64,000 bases of DNA from Cryobacterium soli (GTDB lineage: Bacteria; Actinomycetota; Actinomycetes; Actinomycetales; Microbacteriaceae): positions 3,162,001 through 3,226,000 of the forward strand of contig NZ_CP030033.1 in NCBI RefSeq assembly GCF_003611035.1, in the 5' to 3' direction. The position numbers were made by a program, and so were the translations under genes. Below, one piece after another: positions 1 through 8,411 of the stretch. The number at the start of each line of letters is the position of its first letter. Position 1 is the stretch's first letter. The notes under the pieces are model-generated. The model was not told the DNA's origin. It saw nothing but the letters and a program-made list of their open reading frames with translations, and made no database searches.

Positions 1-426
1 CGCGAGGCCGGCGCCGCCGAGGTGCACGTGCGCATCTCCAGCCCGCCCATCACCTGGCCCTGCTTCTACGGCATCGACTTCGCCTCCCGGGCCGAACTGA
101 TCGCCACCGGCCTCGGCGTCGACGAGGTGCGCCAGGCCATCGGCGCCGACTCGCTCGGCTACCTGTCGGAGGACGGCATGATTGCCGCCACCGAGCAGCC
201 GAGGGAGAGCCTGTGCACCGCCTGCTTCACCGGCGTGTACCCGATCAAGCTGCCCGAGACCCAGCACCTGGGCAAGAACCTCCTCGAGCGCGACTTCTCC
301 TCCAACGGCTGCGACCCCGGTCCCGACGCCGAGTTCGAGGGCGTGCTCACCCCTGAGTCGACGCTGGCGGATACCCTCGCCCAGCACGGCCAGGTCCCGT
401 TCGGCGATCCCGGAAGACCAGAATGA
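1..426 (+). CDS. purF: Amidophosphoribosyltransferase, C-terminal part (truncated by window edge)
   Basis: This is the last 141 residues of the enzyme that makes phosphoribosylamine from PRPP and glutamine, the first step of de novo purine synthesis. The frame is open to base 1, so the gene begins outside the window. The visible part has the conserved tail SSPPITWPCFYGIDFASR and the later CTACFTGVYPI segment. The CFYG cysteine and the CxxC pair match the 4Fe-4S ligands of Bacillus-type PurF, so this is probably an iron-sulfur enzyme. Its TGA overlaps the purM ATG (ATGA), so the two genes are translationally coupled. Confidence 0.95.
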   Translation, partial: REAGAAEVHVRISSPPITWPCFYGIDFASRAELIATGLGVDEVRQAIGADSLGYLSEDGMIAATEQPRESLCTACFTGVYPIKLPETQHLGKNLLERDFSSNGCDPGPDAEFEGVLTPESTLADTLAQHGQVPFGDPGRPE

Positions 427-1526
427 GCAACGCAACCTACGCCGCCGCCGGAGTCGACACCCACGCGGGTGACCTCGCGGTGTCGCTGATGAAGAAGGCC
501 GTCTCGGCCACGCACGGCCCCGAGGTGCTCGGCGGCTTCGGCGGTTTCGCCGGGCTCTACGACGTGTCGTTCCTCACCAACTACACCCGGCCGTTGCTCG
601 CGACGTCCACGGATGGCGTGGGCACCAAGGTCGCCATCGCCCAGGCGCTCGACAAGCACGACACCATCGGGCAAGACCTCGTGGGCATGGTCGTCGACGA
701 CATCATCGTCGTGGGCGCCCGCCCGCTGTTCATGACCGACTACATCGCCTGCGGCAAGGTCGTCCCCGAGCGCATCGCGTCGATCGTCGAGGGCATCGCC
801 AAGGCCTGCGCCGCGACCGGCACCGCCCTCGTCGGCGGCGAGACCGCCGAGCACCCCGGTCTGCTCGGGCCGGATGACTACGACGTCGCGGGCGCGGCGA
901 CCGGTGTCGTCGAGGCAGACCAGGTCCTCGGCGCCGAGCGGGTGCAGTCCGGTGACGTCGTCATCGCGATGGCCTCCTCCGGCCTGCACTCCAACGGCTT
1001 CTCCCTGGTGCGGCACATCCTCGCCCAGAAGGGCATCGGCTACACCGACACCTCCGCCGAACTCGGCGGCGTCGTCGGCGAGGCCCTGCTCGAACCCACC
1101 CGCCTCTACACCGGACCGCTGCTCAGTGTGCTCTCCGACCCCGAGCTGGCCGGCGTCGTGCACTCGCTCAGCCACGTCACCGGCGGCGGCATCGCGGCCA
1201 ACCTGGCCCGCGTGCTGCCCGTGGGCAGCTGGGTCGAGGTCGACCGGTCCACCTGGTCGCCCGCGCCCGTCTTCCGGGTGCTCGGCGATATGGCCGGCAC
1301 CACGCTGGAGAGCGCCGAAGGCACCTGGAACCTCGGCGTGGGCATGTTCGCCGTCGTCGCGGCCAACGCCGCGTCATCCGTGATCGCTCGCCTGAAGTCT
1401 GAGGGCATCCCGTCCTGGGTCGCCGGCCGCGTGTCGATGGCCCCGCATGACCTCACCGGCTTCGAGCAGGGCGCCAAGGGCGTCAACGGCGGCGCCGTGC
1501 GCCTCGTCGGCGCCTACGCCGCGTAG
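423..1526 (+). CDS. purM: Phosphoribosylformylglycinamidine cyclo-ligase (AIR synthetase)
   Basis: PurM closes the imidazole ring, converting FGAM plus ATP to aminoimidazole ribotide in purine synthesis. The 367-residue protein is near the family's usual length. It shows the PurM/SelD-family nucleotide-binding features TSTDGVGTK near residue 60 and GGETAEHPG near residue 140. The C-terminal half contains SHVTGGGIAANLARVLP, typical of the AIRS C domain. The ATG overlaps the purF stop by four bases, which fixes the start. DUF3073 lies downstream in the opposite orientation, an arrangement common in actinobacteria. Confidence 0.97.
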   Translation: MSNATYAAAGVDTHAGDLAVSLMKKAVSATHGPEVLGGFGGFAGLYDVSFLTNYTRPLLATSTDGVGTKVAIAQALDKHDTIGQDLVGMVVDDIIVVGARPLFMTDYIACGKVVPERIASIVEGIAKACAATGTALVGGETAEHPGLLGPDDYDVAGAATGVVEADQVLGAERVQSGDVVIAMASSGLHSNGFSLVRHILAQKGIGYTDTSAELGGVVGEALLEPTRLYTGPLLSVLSDPELAGVVHSLSHVTGGGIAANLARVLPVGSWVEVDRSTWSPAPVFRVLGDMAGTTLESAEGTWNLGVGMFAVVAANAASSVIARLKSEGIPSWVAGRVSMAPHDLTGFEQGAKGVNGGAVRLVGAYAA

Positions 1527-1868
1527 CCCGACCGCTTCGCAGCGCGCGGAATCCCTCGCGGCGTGCGATGAGTCTCGCGGCGCACGATAAGTCTCGCGGC
1601 GCACGATAAACACCGGCTTATCCTGCGCCGTGAGTCTTTTGACGAGCCGCGACACTTTTCACGCGCTGCGACATCCTTCACGCACTGAGGCAGAGGTGCC
1701 CCGCACGGCGGAAGCTGCTCAGGGCGCCCCAACAGAGGGCGCACCACGGCAACCGGGCGACGACGATTATCCGCGAGCGGGCAGGCTGGGAGTTGCCCGA
1801 AAAACGGGCTACGGGCGCGCCGTCGGAGCCGGCGCGCATCCACTCACCGCCGAGGGCGGTGCATCGAC
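1527..1868. other. Intergenic region between convergent purM and the DUF3073 gene
   Basis: This 342-base stretch has no convincing gene. Its left half holds the short tandem and inverted repeats listed separately. The right half, about 1690-1868, contains open frames on both strands but none with a recognisable protein, ribosome-binding site or neighbour context. It lies between two convergent genes, so it is most likely terminator and spacer DNA. Confidence 0.6.
1551..1638. repeat. 19-bp tandem repeats plus inverted copy (REP-like, possible bidirectional terminator)
   Basis: AGTCTCGCGGCGCACGATA occurs twice in perfect tandem at 1571-1589 and 1590-1608. A diverged third copy lies at 1551-1570. 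An inverted copy at 1618-1638 pairs with 1589-1609 at 18 of 21 positions around an 8-nt loop, giving a strong hairpin about 60 bp after the purM stop. A looser pair of related units (GCCGCGACACTTTTCACG, GCTGCGACATCCTTCACG) follows at about 1647-1683. Transcription termination for purM and/or the convergent gene is the simplest role. Confidence 0.7.
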
Positions 1869-2108
1869 TCAGGCGCGCTTCTTCTCGTCCTCGGTGTCGT
1901 AGTGGTCGACGTAGTCGTCGGGGTCGTCTGACGTCGCCTTGTTCGCTTCGTATTCCGGCCACTTGGCCAGGTCTTCGTCGAGCCGCGGGTCGGTCACCGG
2001 ATGCCCGGTGAGCTCGCGTTCGAGCGCGTTGTAGTTGGTGTCCGGGCTGAAATACTTCAGCTCACGGGCGACCTTGGTGTGCTTTGCTTTTTGACGGCCG
2101 CGCCCCAT
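1869..2108 (-). CDS. DUF3073 domain-containing protein
   Basis: This is a small acidic 79-residue protein of unknown function, beginning MGRGRQKAKHTKVARELKYF and ending in an Asp/Glu-rich tail (DDPDDYVDHYDTEDEKKRA). It matches the actinobacterial DUF3073 family by its basic start, central NALERELTG segment and acidic end. The start at 2108 is supported by an AGGGGGT ribosome-binding site. A longer frame runs upstream to 2462 but reads through non-conserved sequence over the divergent flavoprotein gene. No signal peptide or membrane segment is visible. The family is often found next to purM, but its role is unknown. Confidence 0.88.
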   Translation of the reverse strand: MGRGRQKAKHTKVARELKYFSPDTNYNALERELTGHPVTDPRLDEDLAKWPEYEANKATSDDPDDYVDHYDTEDEKKRA

Positions 2109-2256
2109 GCGTGACCCCCTAACGATGCCAGGCCGAGTGAGGAATGAGTCACCCGGGAGTTGCCGAACGGAATGGTGAAATCTAGCCGCTAGTTTAGCAT
2201 GGTGGGCCTGTCGCCCCGATGACGCGGTTCTCGCCCGGACCGGGGGAGGAATCCGC

Positions 2257-3354
2257 ATGGCCACGAACACTGCCACAACGACGACTGTGCCTGTCGTGAT
2301 CATCGGCGCCGGACAGGCTGGACTCTCCGTGGCGTACCACCTCAAACGCTTCGGACTCACGGCGGGCCGGGACTTCGTGGTCTTCGACCGCGGCGCCGAG
2401 GCCGGCGGGGCCTGGCAGTACCGCTGGGAGTCCCTCCGGCTGGGAGCCGCACACCGCGTCAACGACCTGCCGGGGCTCTCCGAGCTGGGGTTGAGCTTCG
2501 AGACCGCCGATCGCAGCCGCCCGGCCCGCGACGTCGTGACGGAGTACTACCGCCGCTTCGAGGAGCACTTCGAGCTCAACGTCGTGCGCCCGGTCGCCGT
2601 GCACTCGGTGTTCAACCGCCGCGCCGACCTGGTCGTGCGCACGAGCTCGCCGGCCTACGGCGAACGCGAGACCTTGGCGGGCCTGCTGGTCAACGCCACG
2701 GGAACCTGGGGTGCACCGTTCGTTCCGCACTATCCGGGAGCCGCGTCCTTCACCGGTCGCCAGCTGCACACCAACGGCTTCGTGGATGCGGCAGAGTTCG
2801 CCGGTCAGCGCGTGGTGGTCGTGGGAGGCGGCACGTCCGCCATCGGGTTCCTGTTGGAGCTCGACGGGGTGGCCGAGAGCCTGACCTGGGCGGCCAGACG
2901 GCCGGTCGACTGGGTGCACACCGAGCACCTCGACCTGGAAGGCGCCTCGGCGGCCGTGGCTATGCAGGACGAGGCCGCTCGCACCGGCAGGGCCCTGCCC
3001 AGCATCGTGAGCGGCACGGGCGTGCCGGTGAGCCGGCGCATCCAGGCCGGAATCGACCGGGGCCTGCTCGTGGAACGACCGATGTTCGCCGCCATCGAGC
3101 CGACCGGTGTGCGGTGGCCCGACGGCACGTTCACGGAGGCCGACGCCATCATCTGGGCCACCGGCTTCCGGCCGGAGCTGCGGCACCTGGCGCCGCTCAA
3201 GCTGAGGGACAAGGCCGGCGGACTCGTGGTCGGGGCTGGGTCGTCCTGGACCGACCCTCGTATATTCCTGGCCGGCTATGGCCCGCAGGCCAGCACCATC
3301 GGCGCCCGCCGGGCTGGCCGCGTGATCGCCCGGCAGATCATCGCCCTGCTCTGA
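2257..3354 (+). CDS. FAD/NAD(P)-binding oxidoreductase, flavin monooxygenase-like
   Basis: This 365-residue cytoplasmic flavoprotein has an N-terminal FAD Rossmann motif VVIIGAGQAGL (about residues 13-23) and a second dinucleotide motif VVVVGGGTSAIGF (about 188-200). The late ATGFRPELRHL segment (about 305-315) is characteristic of FMO and thioredoxin-reductase-like oxidoreductases. A GTWGAP segment precedes the second Rossmann domain. The substrate cannot be read from sequence. The ATG follows a strong GGGGGAGG ribosome-binding site. It is divergent from the DUF3073 gene with a 148-bp shared promoter region and appears to be a single-gene unit. Confidence 0.85.
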   Translation: MATNTATTTTVPVVIIGAGQAGLSVAYHLKRFGLTAGRDFVVFDRGAEAGGAWQYRWESLRLGAAHRVNDLPGLSELGLSFETADRSRPARDVVTEYYRRFEEHFELNVVRPVAVHSVFNRRADLVVRTSSPAYGERETLAGLLVNATGTWGAPFVPHYPGAASFTGRQLHTNGFVDAAEFAGQRVVVVGGGTSAIGFLLELDGVAESLTWAARRPVDWVHTEHLDLEGASAAVAMQDEAARTGRALPSIVSGTGVPVSRRIQAGIDRGLLVERPMFAAIEPTGVRWPDGTFTEADAIIWATGFRPELRHLAPLKLRDKAGGLVVGAGSSWTDPRIFLAGYGPQASTIGARRAGRVIARQIIALL

Positions 3355-3383
3355 CCCTCCCGCTGCTCGCCCCGACCGGTACC

Positions 3384-3480
3384 TCACCGGGTCTCGACAA
3401 GCTCGACCACCGAGGCGGTAGCGCCGCGCAGACAGCCTCGGGCAGGCGACCCGGCGCAGATCGAGCCTGTCGAGATCCCG
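3384..3480. repeat. REP-like palindromic element
   Basis: TCACCGGGTCTCGACAAGCTCGACCA (first base 3384) is followed at 3461-3477 by TCGAGCCTGTCGAGATC. That is an inverted copy of the core TCTCGACA(A/G)GCTCGA, so the pair can fold into a long-looped hairpin. A second copy of the forward unit is at 18119-18144. The element lies between convergent genes, the flavoprotein and the transporter. Palindromes of this type are recurrent in Microbacteriaceae genomes in my experience; copy number here cannot be checked. Confidence 0.65.
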
Positions 3481-3515
3481 CGAGTCGACGGCGTTCGTGC
3501 CGACGGCGGCGGGCG

Positions 3516-5669
3516 CTAGTTGCGCTTGCGCCGGTTCGGGTTGACAGGTCGTGAGCGCGGCTTCATCGGCGGGCTGGCCGGGCTCGACTTCGGGCCGGTC
3601 GGCGTCTCGGACACCGTGACGCTGGTGGTGTCGACCGCCACCGGCTCGAGGGGCTTCCGCGGGATCGGGTGCGACCGCACGGGCTCACCACGACGCTCCT
3701 GGCCGGGGATCGGCCGGGACCGGCGTCCGTAGATGAGCTCGGACGAGTCCAGCAGCCACGGAACGAGCGCGATGGTCACGCCGTGCACGAGCATCAGCTT
3801 CTGGCGCAGGCGACGGGCCTTGTGGTTGTGCAGCAACGACTCCCACCAGTGCCCGACGATGTAGATCGGCGTGTACACGGTGACGACCTCGGAGCCGTAT
3901 TCCTCGCGGCGGTCCTTGATGTAACAGATCAGCGGCCAGCTGATGTCGCGGTACGGCGACGCGACGATGTTCAACGGAACCTGGATGTTCTGCTTGGCCC
4001 AGTCGATGATGAGGTTCTCGGTCTCCTCCTCGTCGATCGACACGTGCACGGCCTCGAGGCTCACGTGGCGCGCCGCGATGGCGTAGTCAAGGGCCTTGAG
4101 CACGGGCTTCTGCATCTTGCCGACGAGAACGATGGCGTGGTCGCCTTGCGAACCGAACGTCGTGATCGGGTCGACCTCGACCTCCTTGGCGACGTCGCGG
4201 TAGTAGCGGTTCACGCCCAGCATCAGCATGAACAGAATCGGCATCATCAGGAACACCAGCCACGCGCCGTGGGTGAACTTGGTGATCGTGACGACGATCA
4301 GCACCACACCGGTGAGCAGGGCGCCGAAACCATTGATCGAGAGGCTCCGGATGATCGAACCCCGGTTGGGCGGGTCGGTCTTCAGCAGGGTGAGCCAGTG
4401 CTTGACCATGCCCGTCTGCCCGATCGTGAATGACACGAACACGCCGATGATGTACAGCTGGATCAGCACCGTGAGGTTGGCCTGGTAGACCACGATGATC
4501 AGGATCGCGGCCAGCGCGAGCAGCACCACGCCGTTCGAGTAGATCAGGCGGTCGCCGCGGGTGCTCAGCGACTTCGGTGCGTAGGAGTCGCGGGCCAGCA
4601 CACTGCCGAGCAGCGGGAAGCCGTTGAACGCCGTGTTCGCGGCCAGCAACAGCACCATCGCCGTGGCGCCCTGCAGCACGAAGAACATCAGAGAGTTGTT
4701 GCCGAAGGTGGCGGCCGCGATCTGCGCGATCAGGCTGCGCTGCGGCTCGGTCGCGCACTCGGCCCAGCCGATCAGGTCACAGGGGTTCTCCGCGTAATGC
4801 ACCTTGGAGAACAGCGCCAGCGCGGTGAGGCCCACGAACAGCGTGATCGCGATGGCGCCCATGAGGGTCAGGGTGATCTGGGCGTTCTTGATCTTGGGGC
4901 GTTTGAAGGCCGGCACGCCGTTGGCGATGGCCTCAACTCCGGTCAGGGCGCTGCATCCGCTGGCGAATGACCGCAGCAGCAGCAGGATGAACGCCGTCTG
5001 CGCCAAGTTGTGTGCCTGCACGTCGAAGCCGGCCGACTCGGCCACCGGTGCGTCGCCGAGGGCCACCCGGCCCAGGCCGACCACGATCATCAGCAGCACG
5101 CTGCCGATGAACAGATACGTGGGCAGCGCGAACGCCTTGCTGGATTCGGCCACACCGCGCAGGTTCACCGCGGCGAGCAGGATCACGAAGATCACGGCCA
5201 GCTCTACCCGGAAGGGCGCGAGGCCCGGCAGTGCCGAGATGATGTTGTCCACGCCGCTGGCCACCGAGACCACAACGGTCATCACATAGTCAACGAGCAG
5301 GGCGGATGCGACGACGAGGCCGGCCTTTTCGCCGAGGTTCTTCGACGCGACTTCGTAGTCGCCGCCGCCGTTCGGGTAGGCCTTGATGAGCTGGCGGTAC
5401 GAGGCCACGACCACCACGAGGAGGAGTACGACCACGGCGGCGACCCAGGGCGCGAAGCTCAGGAAGGCCAGCCCGCCGAGGGTCAGGATCATGAGCAGTT
5501 CCTGCGGCGCGTAGGCGACGCTGGAGAGCGGGTCACTGGCGAAAATCGGGAGCGCCAGGTGCTTCGGAAGCAGCTGCCCGTCCAGGTGTTCGCTGGGGAG
5601 CGGTTCGCCGATGATCCACCGTTTCGGTGATCGGGCTTCTGGTGCTGGGGGGTTCCCCTCTGGAGTCAC
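3516..5669 (-). CDS. APC-superfamily permease, KimA-like (probable potassium importer)
   Basis: The protein is about 717 residues: roughly 12 membrane helices in the first 480, then a soluble C-terminal domain of about 200 and a basic, Pro/Ser-rich tail. The N-terminal ALPIFASDPLSSVAYAPQEL segment is the hallmark of the KimA/YdaO group of APC transporters, which in Bacillus are K+/H+ symporters regulated by c-di-AMP. Whether this one moves potassium or amino acids is inference. An upstream TTG at 5705 keeps the frame open, but it forms part of a TTGACA box. With TAGTGT 16 bp later, this suggests a leaderless transcript beginning near the GTG at 5669, which I therefore take as start. No ydaO-type riboswitch fits in so short a leader. 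Confidence 0.82.
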   Translation of the reverse strand: MTPEGNPPAPEARSPKRWIIGEPLPSEHLDGQLLPKHLALPIFASDPLSSVAYAPQELLMILTLGGLAFLSFAPWVAAVVVLLLVVVVASYRQLIKAYPNGGGDYEVASKNLGEKAGLVVASALLVDYVMTVVVSVASGVDNIISALPGLAPFRVELAVIFVILLAAVNLRGVAESSKAFALPTYLFIGSVLLMIVVGLGRVALGDAPVAESAGFDVQAHNLAQTAFILLLLRSFASGCSALTGVEAIANGVPAFKRPKIKNAQITLTLMGAIAITLFVGLTALALFSKVHYAENPCDLIGWAECATEPQRSLIAQIAAATFGNNSLMFFVLQGATAMVLLLAANTAFNGFPLLGSVLARDSYAPKSLSTRGDRLIYSNGVVLLALAAILIIVVYQANLTVLIQLYIIGVFVSFTIGQTGMVKHWLTLLKTDPPNRGSIIRSLSINGFGALLTGVVLIVVTITKFTHGAWLVFLMMPILFMLMLGVNRYYRDVAKEVEVDPITTFGSQGDHAIVLVGKMQKPVLKALDYAIAARHVSLEAVHVSIDEEETENLIIDWAKQNIQVPLNIVASPYRDISWPLICYIKDRREEYGSEVVTVYTPIYIVGHWWESLLHNHKARRLRQKLMLVHGVTIALVPWLLDSSELIYGRRSRPIPGQERRGEPVRSHPIPRKPLEPVAVDTTSVTVSETPTGPKSSPASPPMKPRSRPVNPNRRKRN

Positions 5670-5677
5670 GAGGGACG

Positions 5678-5705
5678 ACACTACTCCGATGCATCCCACT
5701 GTCAA
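5678..5705 (-). promoter_or_regulatory. Promoter of the KimA-like transporter
   Basis: On the minus strand TTGACA (5705-5700) is followed after 16 bp by TAGTGT (5683-5678). The GTG at 5669 begins 8 nt after the -10 hexamer, so the RNA would carry almost no leader. This is a consensus -35 and an acceptable TAnnnT -10. Confidence 0.5.
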
Positions 5706-5860
5706 GTTGCCGGGGAATACCCAGGTTGCCTTGGGCGTTTTAGCAGCAACTTCGGGCTCAGGCGGGCCTGGTGTTCGTGCTGATGGGCGCGCAGATCGGC
5801 GTGAGTGTGCCGGGAGGCCGGGCCCTCAGCGGGCCCGGAGCCTCCCAGCCGCCGCGCGGG

Positions 5861-6481
5861 TCACCGCTTGAGCGAGTCGAGGATGCTCGCGCGCACGGCG
5901 TCAAGCTGCCGGCGCAGCTCCGGCACGGTGTCCTCCGGCATCGTGGAGCGGTAGGCCTGCGTGCGCAGGTCGGCGCGCAACTGCTGCCGGAAGTCGTTGA
6001 GCACCATGTCGGCCTCGCGGAGCGCCCGGTTGGCGTCGCCGGCCGGGCGGGCGTCCGGAGTGGGCTTGGTGTGCTCAGCGCGGGCGTGCTCAGCCTTGGC
6101 CTGCCGGGCTGCGCTGGCCAGGTCGGCGCGCAGGCTCTTCATGGCCTCGGTCACGCCGGTGCGCACCTCGTCGGCCAGGCGGCGCACCGAGTCGGTCACC
6201 TCGTCCTCGATGTTCTGCAGATCGTCGGCGCGGGCGGCCAGTTCGGCCCGTCCGGCGTCGGTGATCTCGTAGACGGTCTTGCGGTCGCCGGCGGTCTTGG
6301 TCACCAAGCCTTCTTCTTCGAGCTTTGCCAGGCGCGGGTAGATCGTGCCGGCGCTGGGGCTGTAGGTGCCGCCGAAGCGGTCGCTCAGCGCCTGGATCAA
6401 CTCGTAGCCGTGCCTTGGGCGCTCGGCCAGCAGGCTGAGCAGGTACAGGCGCAGGCTGCCGTGGGCGAATGTCGGGGTCAT
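5861..6481 (-). CDS. PadR-family transcriptional regulator
   Basis: This 206-residue regulator has an N-terminal winged helix. It begins with the PadR signature (LRLYLLSLLAERPRHGYEL, about residues 10-28), then the wing segment YSPSAGTIYPRLAKLEEEGL and the ITDAGR turn near residue 73. A helical, charged C-terminal half (about 85-200) probably dimerises or senses the inducer. It is the second gene of a two-gene unit with the DUF4097 gene; its ATG overlaps that gene's stop (ATGA). PadR proteins usually repress their own operon, and a repeated palindrome lies in the promoter at 7367-7407. Confidence 0.9.
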   Translation of the reverse strand: MTPTFAHGSLRLYLLSLLAERPRHGYELIQALSDRFGGTYSPSAGTIYPRLAKLEEEGLVTKTAGDRKTVYEITDAGRAELAARADDLQNIEDEVTDSVRRLADEVRTGVTEAMKSLRADLASAARQAKAEHARAEHTKPTPDARPAGDANRALREADMVLNDFRQQLRADLRTQAYRSTMPEDTVPELRRQLDAVRASILDSLKR

Positions 6482-7353
6482 GACCAGGCTCCTTCACCGG
6501 TCGCACCGGCGGCTCCGCCCGAAGCACCACCGGTTTCGCCGACGTCGACGTTGTGCCGACGCACGACGGAGATGTTGCCGGACACCGAGTTCGCGCGCAG
6601 GTCCAGCCAGGCGCCGTCGAGCTGCCCGGTGCTGCCCTCGTAGCCCTTGCCCAGGGTGCCGCGGATGGTCTGCTCGTCCAGCTGCAGGGTGCCAGAGACG
6701 GTGTTGATCTTGTAGCGCGTGGGCACCTCGGCGCCCAGGCGCACGGTGAGGTTCCCGCTCACGAGGTTGGTCGAGATCTCGTCGGGGGTGCCCTCGACAT
6801 CGAGGAAGATCGCGCTGGTGACCCCGTCGACCGTGAACCGGCGGATGCCGCCGCTCGCGGTGATGTCGCCGGAGACCGTGTGCGCGAAGATGTTGCCCGT
6901 GTGGTTGCGCACCGACATCTCGCCGTTCACGCCGTTGAGCTCGAGGTCGCCCGTGACGTCGTCGATGACGAGGTCGCCGGAGACCGTGCTGAGTTTGGCG
7001 TCGTTGCGGAGCCCGGTGACGAGCGCATCCGCCGTGACCACGCCGAACTTCAGTGCCACGTCGCGGGGCACGGTGACGCTCACCTCGGCCTTCGCGCTGC
7101 CGCGGAAGGACGCGAAGACGTCGATGAAGTTGTCCCAGCGCAGCTGGGGGTGATCGATTTCGAGGGTGTCGCCCACGACCGAGACCTTGAGGTCCTTGCC
7201 GGTCACGCTGTGCACCTCGATGCGCGCGCCGGGGTCATCGCTGCCGATCACGTCGATCTTGCCGCCGATGAGGCTGACCTTGAGTGAGCGCACGAGCTCC
7301 ACGTCGATGATCTTCGTCTGCCCCGGGGCGATCAACCATTTTTCCTGCGTCAT
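6478..7353 (-). CDS. DUF4097 family beta-strand repeat protein
   Basis: This 291-residue protein is built almost entirely of short beta-strand repeats with recurring SG-[DN]-[IL] turns (for example TVSGDLVIDDVTGDLELNG and HTVSGDITASGG). This is the DUF4097/adhesin-like solenoid often paired with PadR regulators in Gram-positives. There is no signal peptide or membrane helix, so it probably acts in the cytoplasm or at a membrane face through partners. The start follows an AAGGAG ribosome-binding site at 7361-7366. Its role is unknown; homologous operons respond to envelope stress in some bacteria, which is only suggestive here. Confidence 0.85.
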   Translation of the reverse strand: MTQEKWLIAPGQTKIIDVELVRSLKVSLIGGKIDVIGSDDPGARIEVHSVTGKDLKVSVVGDTLEIDHPQLRWDNFIDVFASFRGSAKAEVSVTVPRDVALKFGVVTADALVTGLRNDAKLSTVSGDLVIDDVTGDLELNGVNGEMSVRNHTGNIFAHTVSGDITASGGIRRFTVDGVTSAIFLDVEGTPDEISTNLVSGNLTVRLGAEVPTRYKINTVSGTLQLDEQTIRGTLGKGYEGSTGQLDGAWLDLRANSVSGNISVVRRHNVDVGETGGASGGAAGATGEGAWS

Positions 7354-7366
7354 GACTATTCTCCTT

Positions 7367-7407
7367 CGCGATATATCGCGTCTTGTTGGATCTCAAGATA
7401 TATCGCG
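7367..7407 (-). promoter_or_regulatory. Probable PadR operator/promoter
   Basis: The perfect 14-bp palindrome CGCGATATATCGCG (7367-7380) is repeated as GATATATCGCG at 7397-7407, with centres about three helical turns apart. On the minus strand TTGAGA (7396-7391) and TATCGC (7373-7368) are spaced 17 bp, so the palindromes overlap or flank both promoter elements. The position fits autoregulation of the DUF4097-padR operon. Confidence 0.65.
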
Positions 7408-7498
7408 TCTGCGCCGACCGCAATGCCCTCTCGGCAAACCCGAAGGGTCGGTACAGGAGGGCCGGCGCCGCAGGTGGAGCGGGACATCCGAGCAGGGG

Positions 7499-8338
7499 TC
7501 AGTACAGGAAGACGGCGAGCCAGTCCCGGTTGTGGGCGTGTACCAGAACGAGGAACACCACCAGGTCGAAGAGCAGGTGCACGCACACCACGTAGGTGAG
7601 CGACTTCGTGATCGAGAAGGTGTAGCCCTGCAGCAGCGCGAACGGGATAGTCAGCAGCGGCCCCCAGCTGCGGTAGCCGAGCTCCCAGAGGAATGACACG
7701 AAGATCACCATCTGCAAGAGGTTCGCTGTCCAGAAGGAGAAGTGCCGCCTGAGCAAGGCGAAAACCAGGCAGATGAAGAACAGTTCGTCCCAGATCCCCA
7801 CGAAGCCCACGCCAACGAACAGCCGGCCGAGTTCGTCGGGAGCGCTGATGCCCGGCCAGTTGAGGTAGGCGCCGGAGCGGATGAAATAGGTGGGCAGGAT
7901 CAGGTAGCCCAGCAGCAGCACGCCTACGAGGTACCAGCGCTCCAGGGTCGTCCAGCGTTGCCCGGTGCGGATCGGGAACCACACCTCCTGGTCGCCGAGC
8001 AACCGGCGGGACAGCAGGTACGGCACGAAGACGGCGGCCGAGAGCACCACACCCATCAACGCCATGTTGGGGTAGCTGATGTTCGCCTCGACCGAGATCG
8101 TGCTGATGATGAGCAGCCCCACGGCGATCAGGGCCAGGTCCCGGAAGAGCGCGCGGTCCGCCAGGAACGCCACGAGCAGCGCCGCCGCCAGTGCCGCGTA
8201 GCCGGGCAGGGGCAGTCGCAGCCCGAACAGGAGCACCGCCGACACCGAGACGAGCGCGGCCGCCAGCACGCGAACCAGTGCCCGCCCGGATGCCCGCCCC
8301 GGCATCGCCGGCACGGTCACGGTCGCTTCATCTCCCAT
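7499..8338 (-). CDS. CPBP-like intramembrane protease family membrane protein
   Basis: This 279-residue protein has about eight hydrophobic helices. Segments resembling the CPBP/Abi motifs are visible: GIWDELFFICLVFALLRR (motif 1; the usual EE is DE here), a central FLWELGYRSWG, and VVCVHLLFDL near the C-terminus with a candidate metal-binding His. CPBP proteins are membrane proteases or chaperone-like proteins; activity here is uncertain because of the DE variant. The ATG at 8338 has no good ribosome-binding site. A much longer frame continues upstream across the M20 gene but is antisense shadow. It stands alone, with the PadR operon downstream on the same strand. Confidence 0.68.
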   Translation of the reverse strand: MGDEATVTVPAMPGRASGRALVRVLAAALVSVSAVLLFGLRLPLPGYAALAAALLVAFLADRALFRDLALIAVGLLIISTISVEANISYPNMALMGVVLSAAVFVPYLLSRRLLGDQEVWFPIRTGQRWTTLERWYLVGVLLLGYLILPTYFIRSGAYLNWPGISAPDELGRLFVGVGFVGIWDELFFICLVFALLRRHFSFWTANLLQMVIFVSFLWELGYRSWGPLLTIPFALLQGYTFSITKSLTYVVCVHLLFDLVVFLVLVHAHNRDWLAVFLY

Positions 8339-8411
8339 CCAGCAAGTCTGGCGGACATCCCCCTCCCGGTAAACAGTCCCCCTGTCCCACCACTCACCCA
8401 CGCCAAGGGAT

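Noticed and set aside
5670..5860. c-di-AMP (ydaO-type) riboswitch before the KimA-like gene
   Set aside because: The promoter lies immediately before the start codon, leaving no room for a riboswitch leader.
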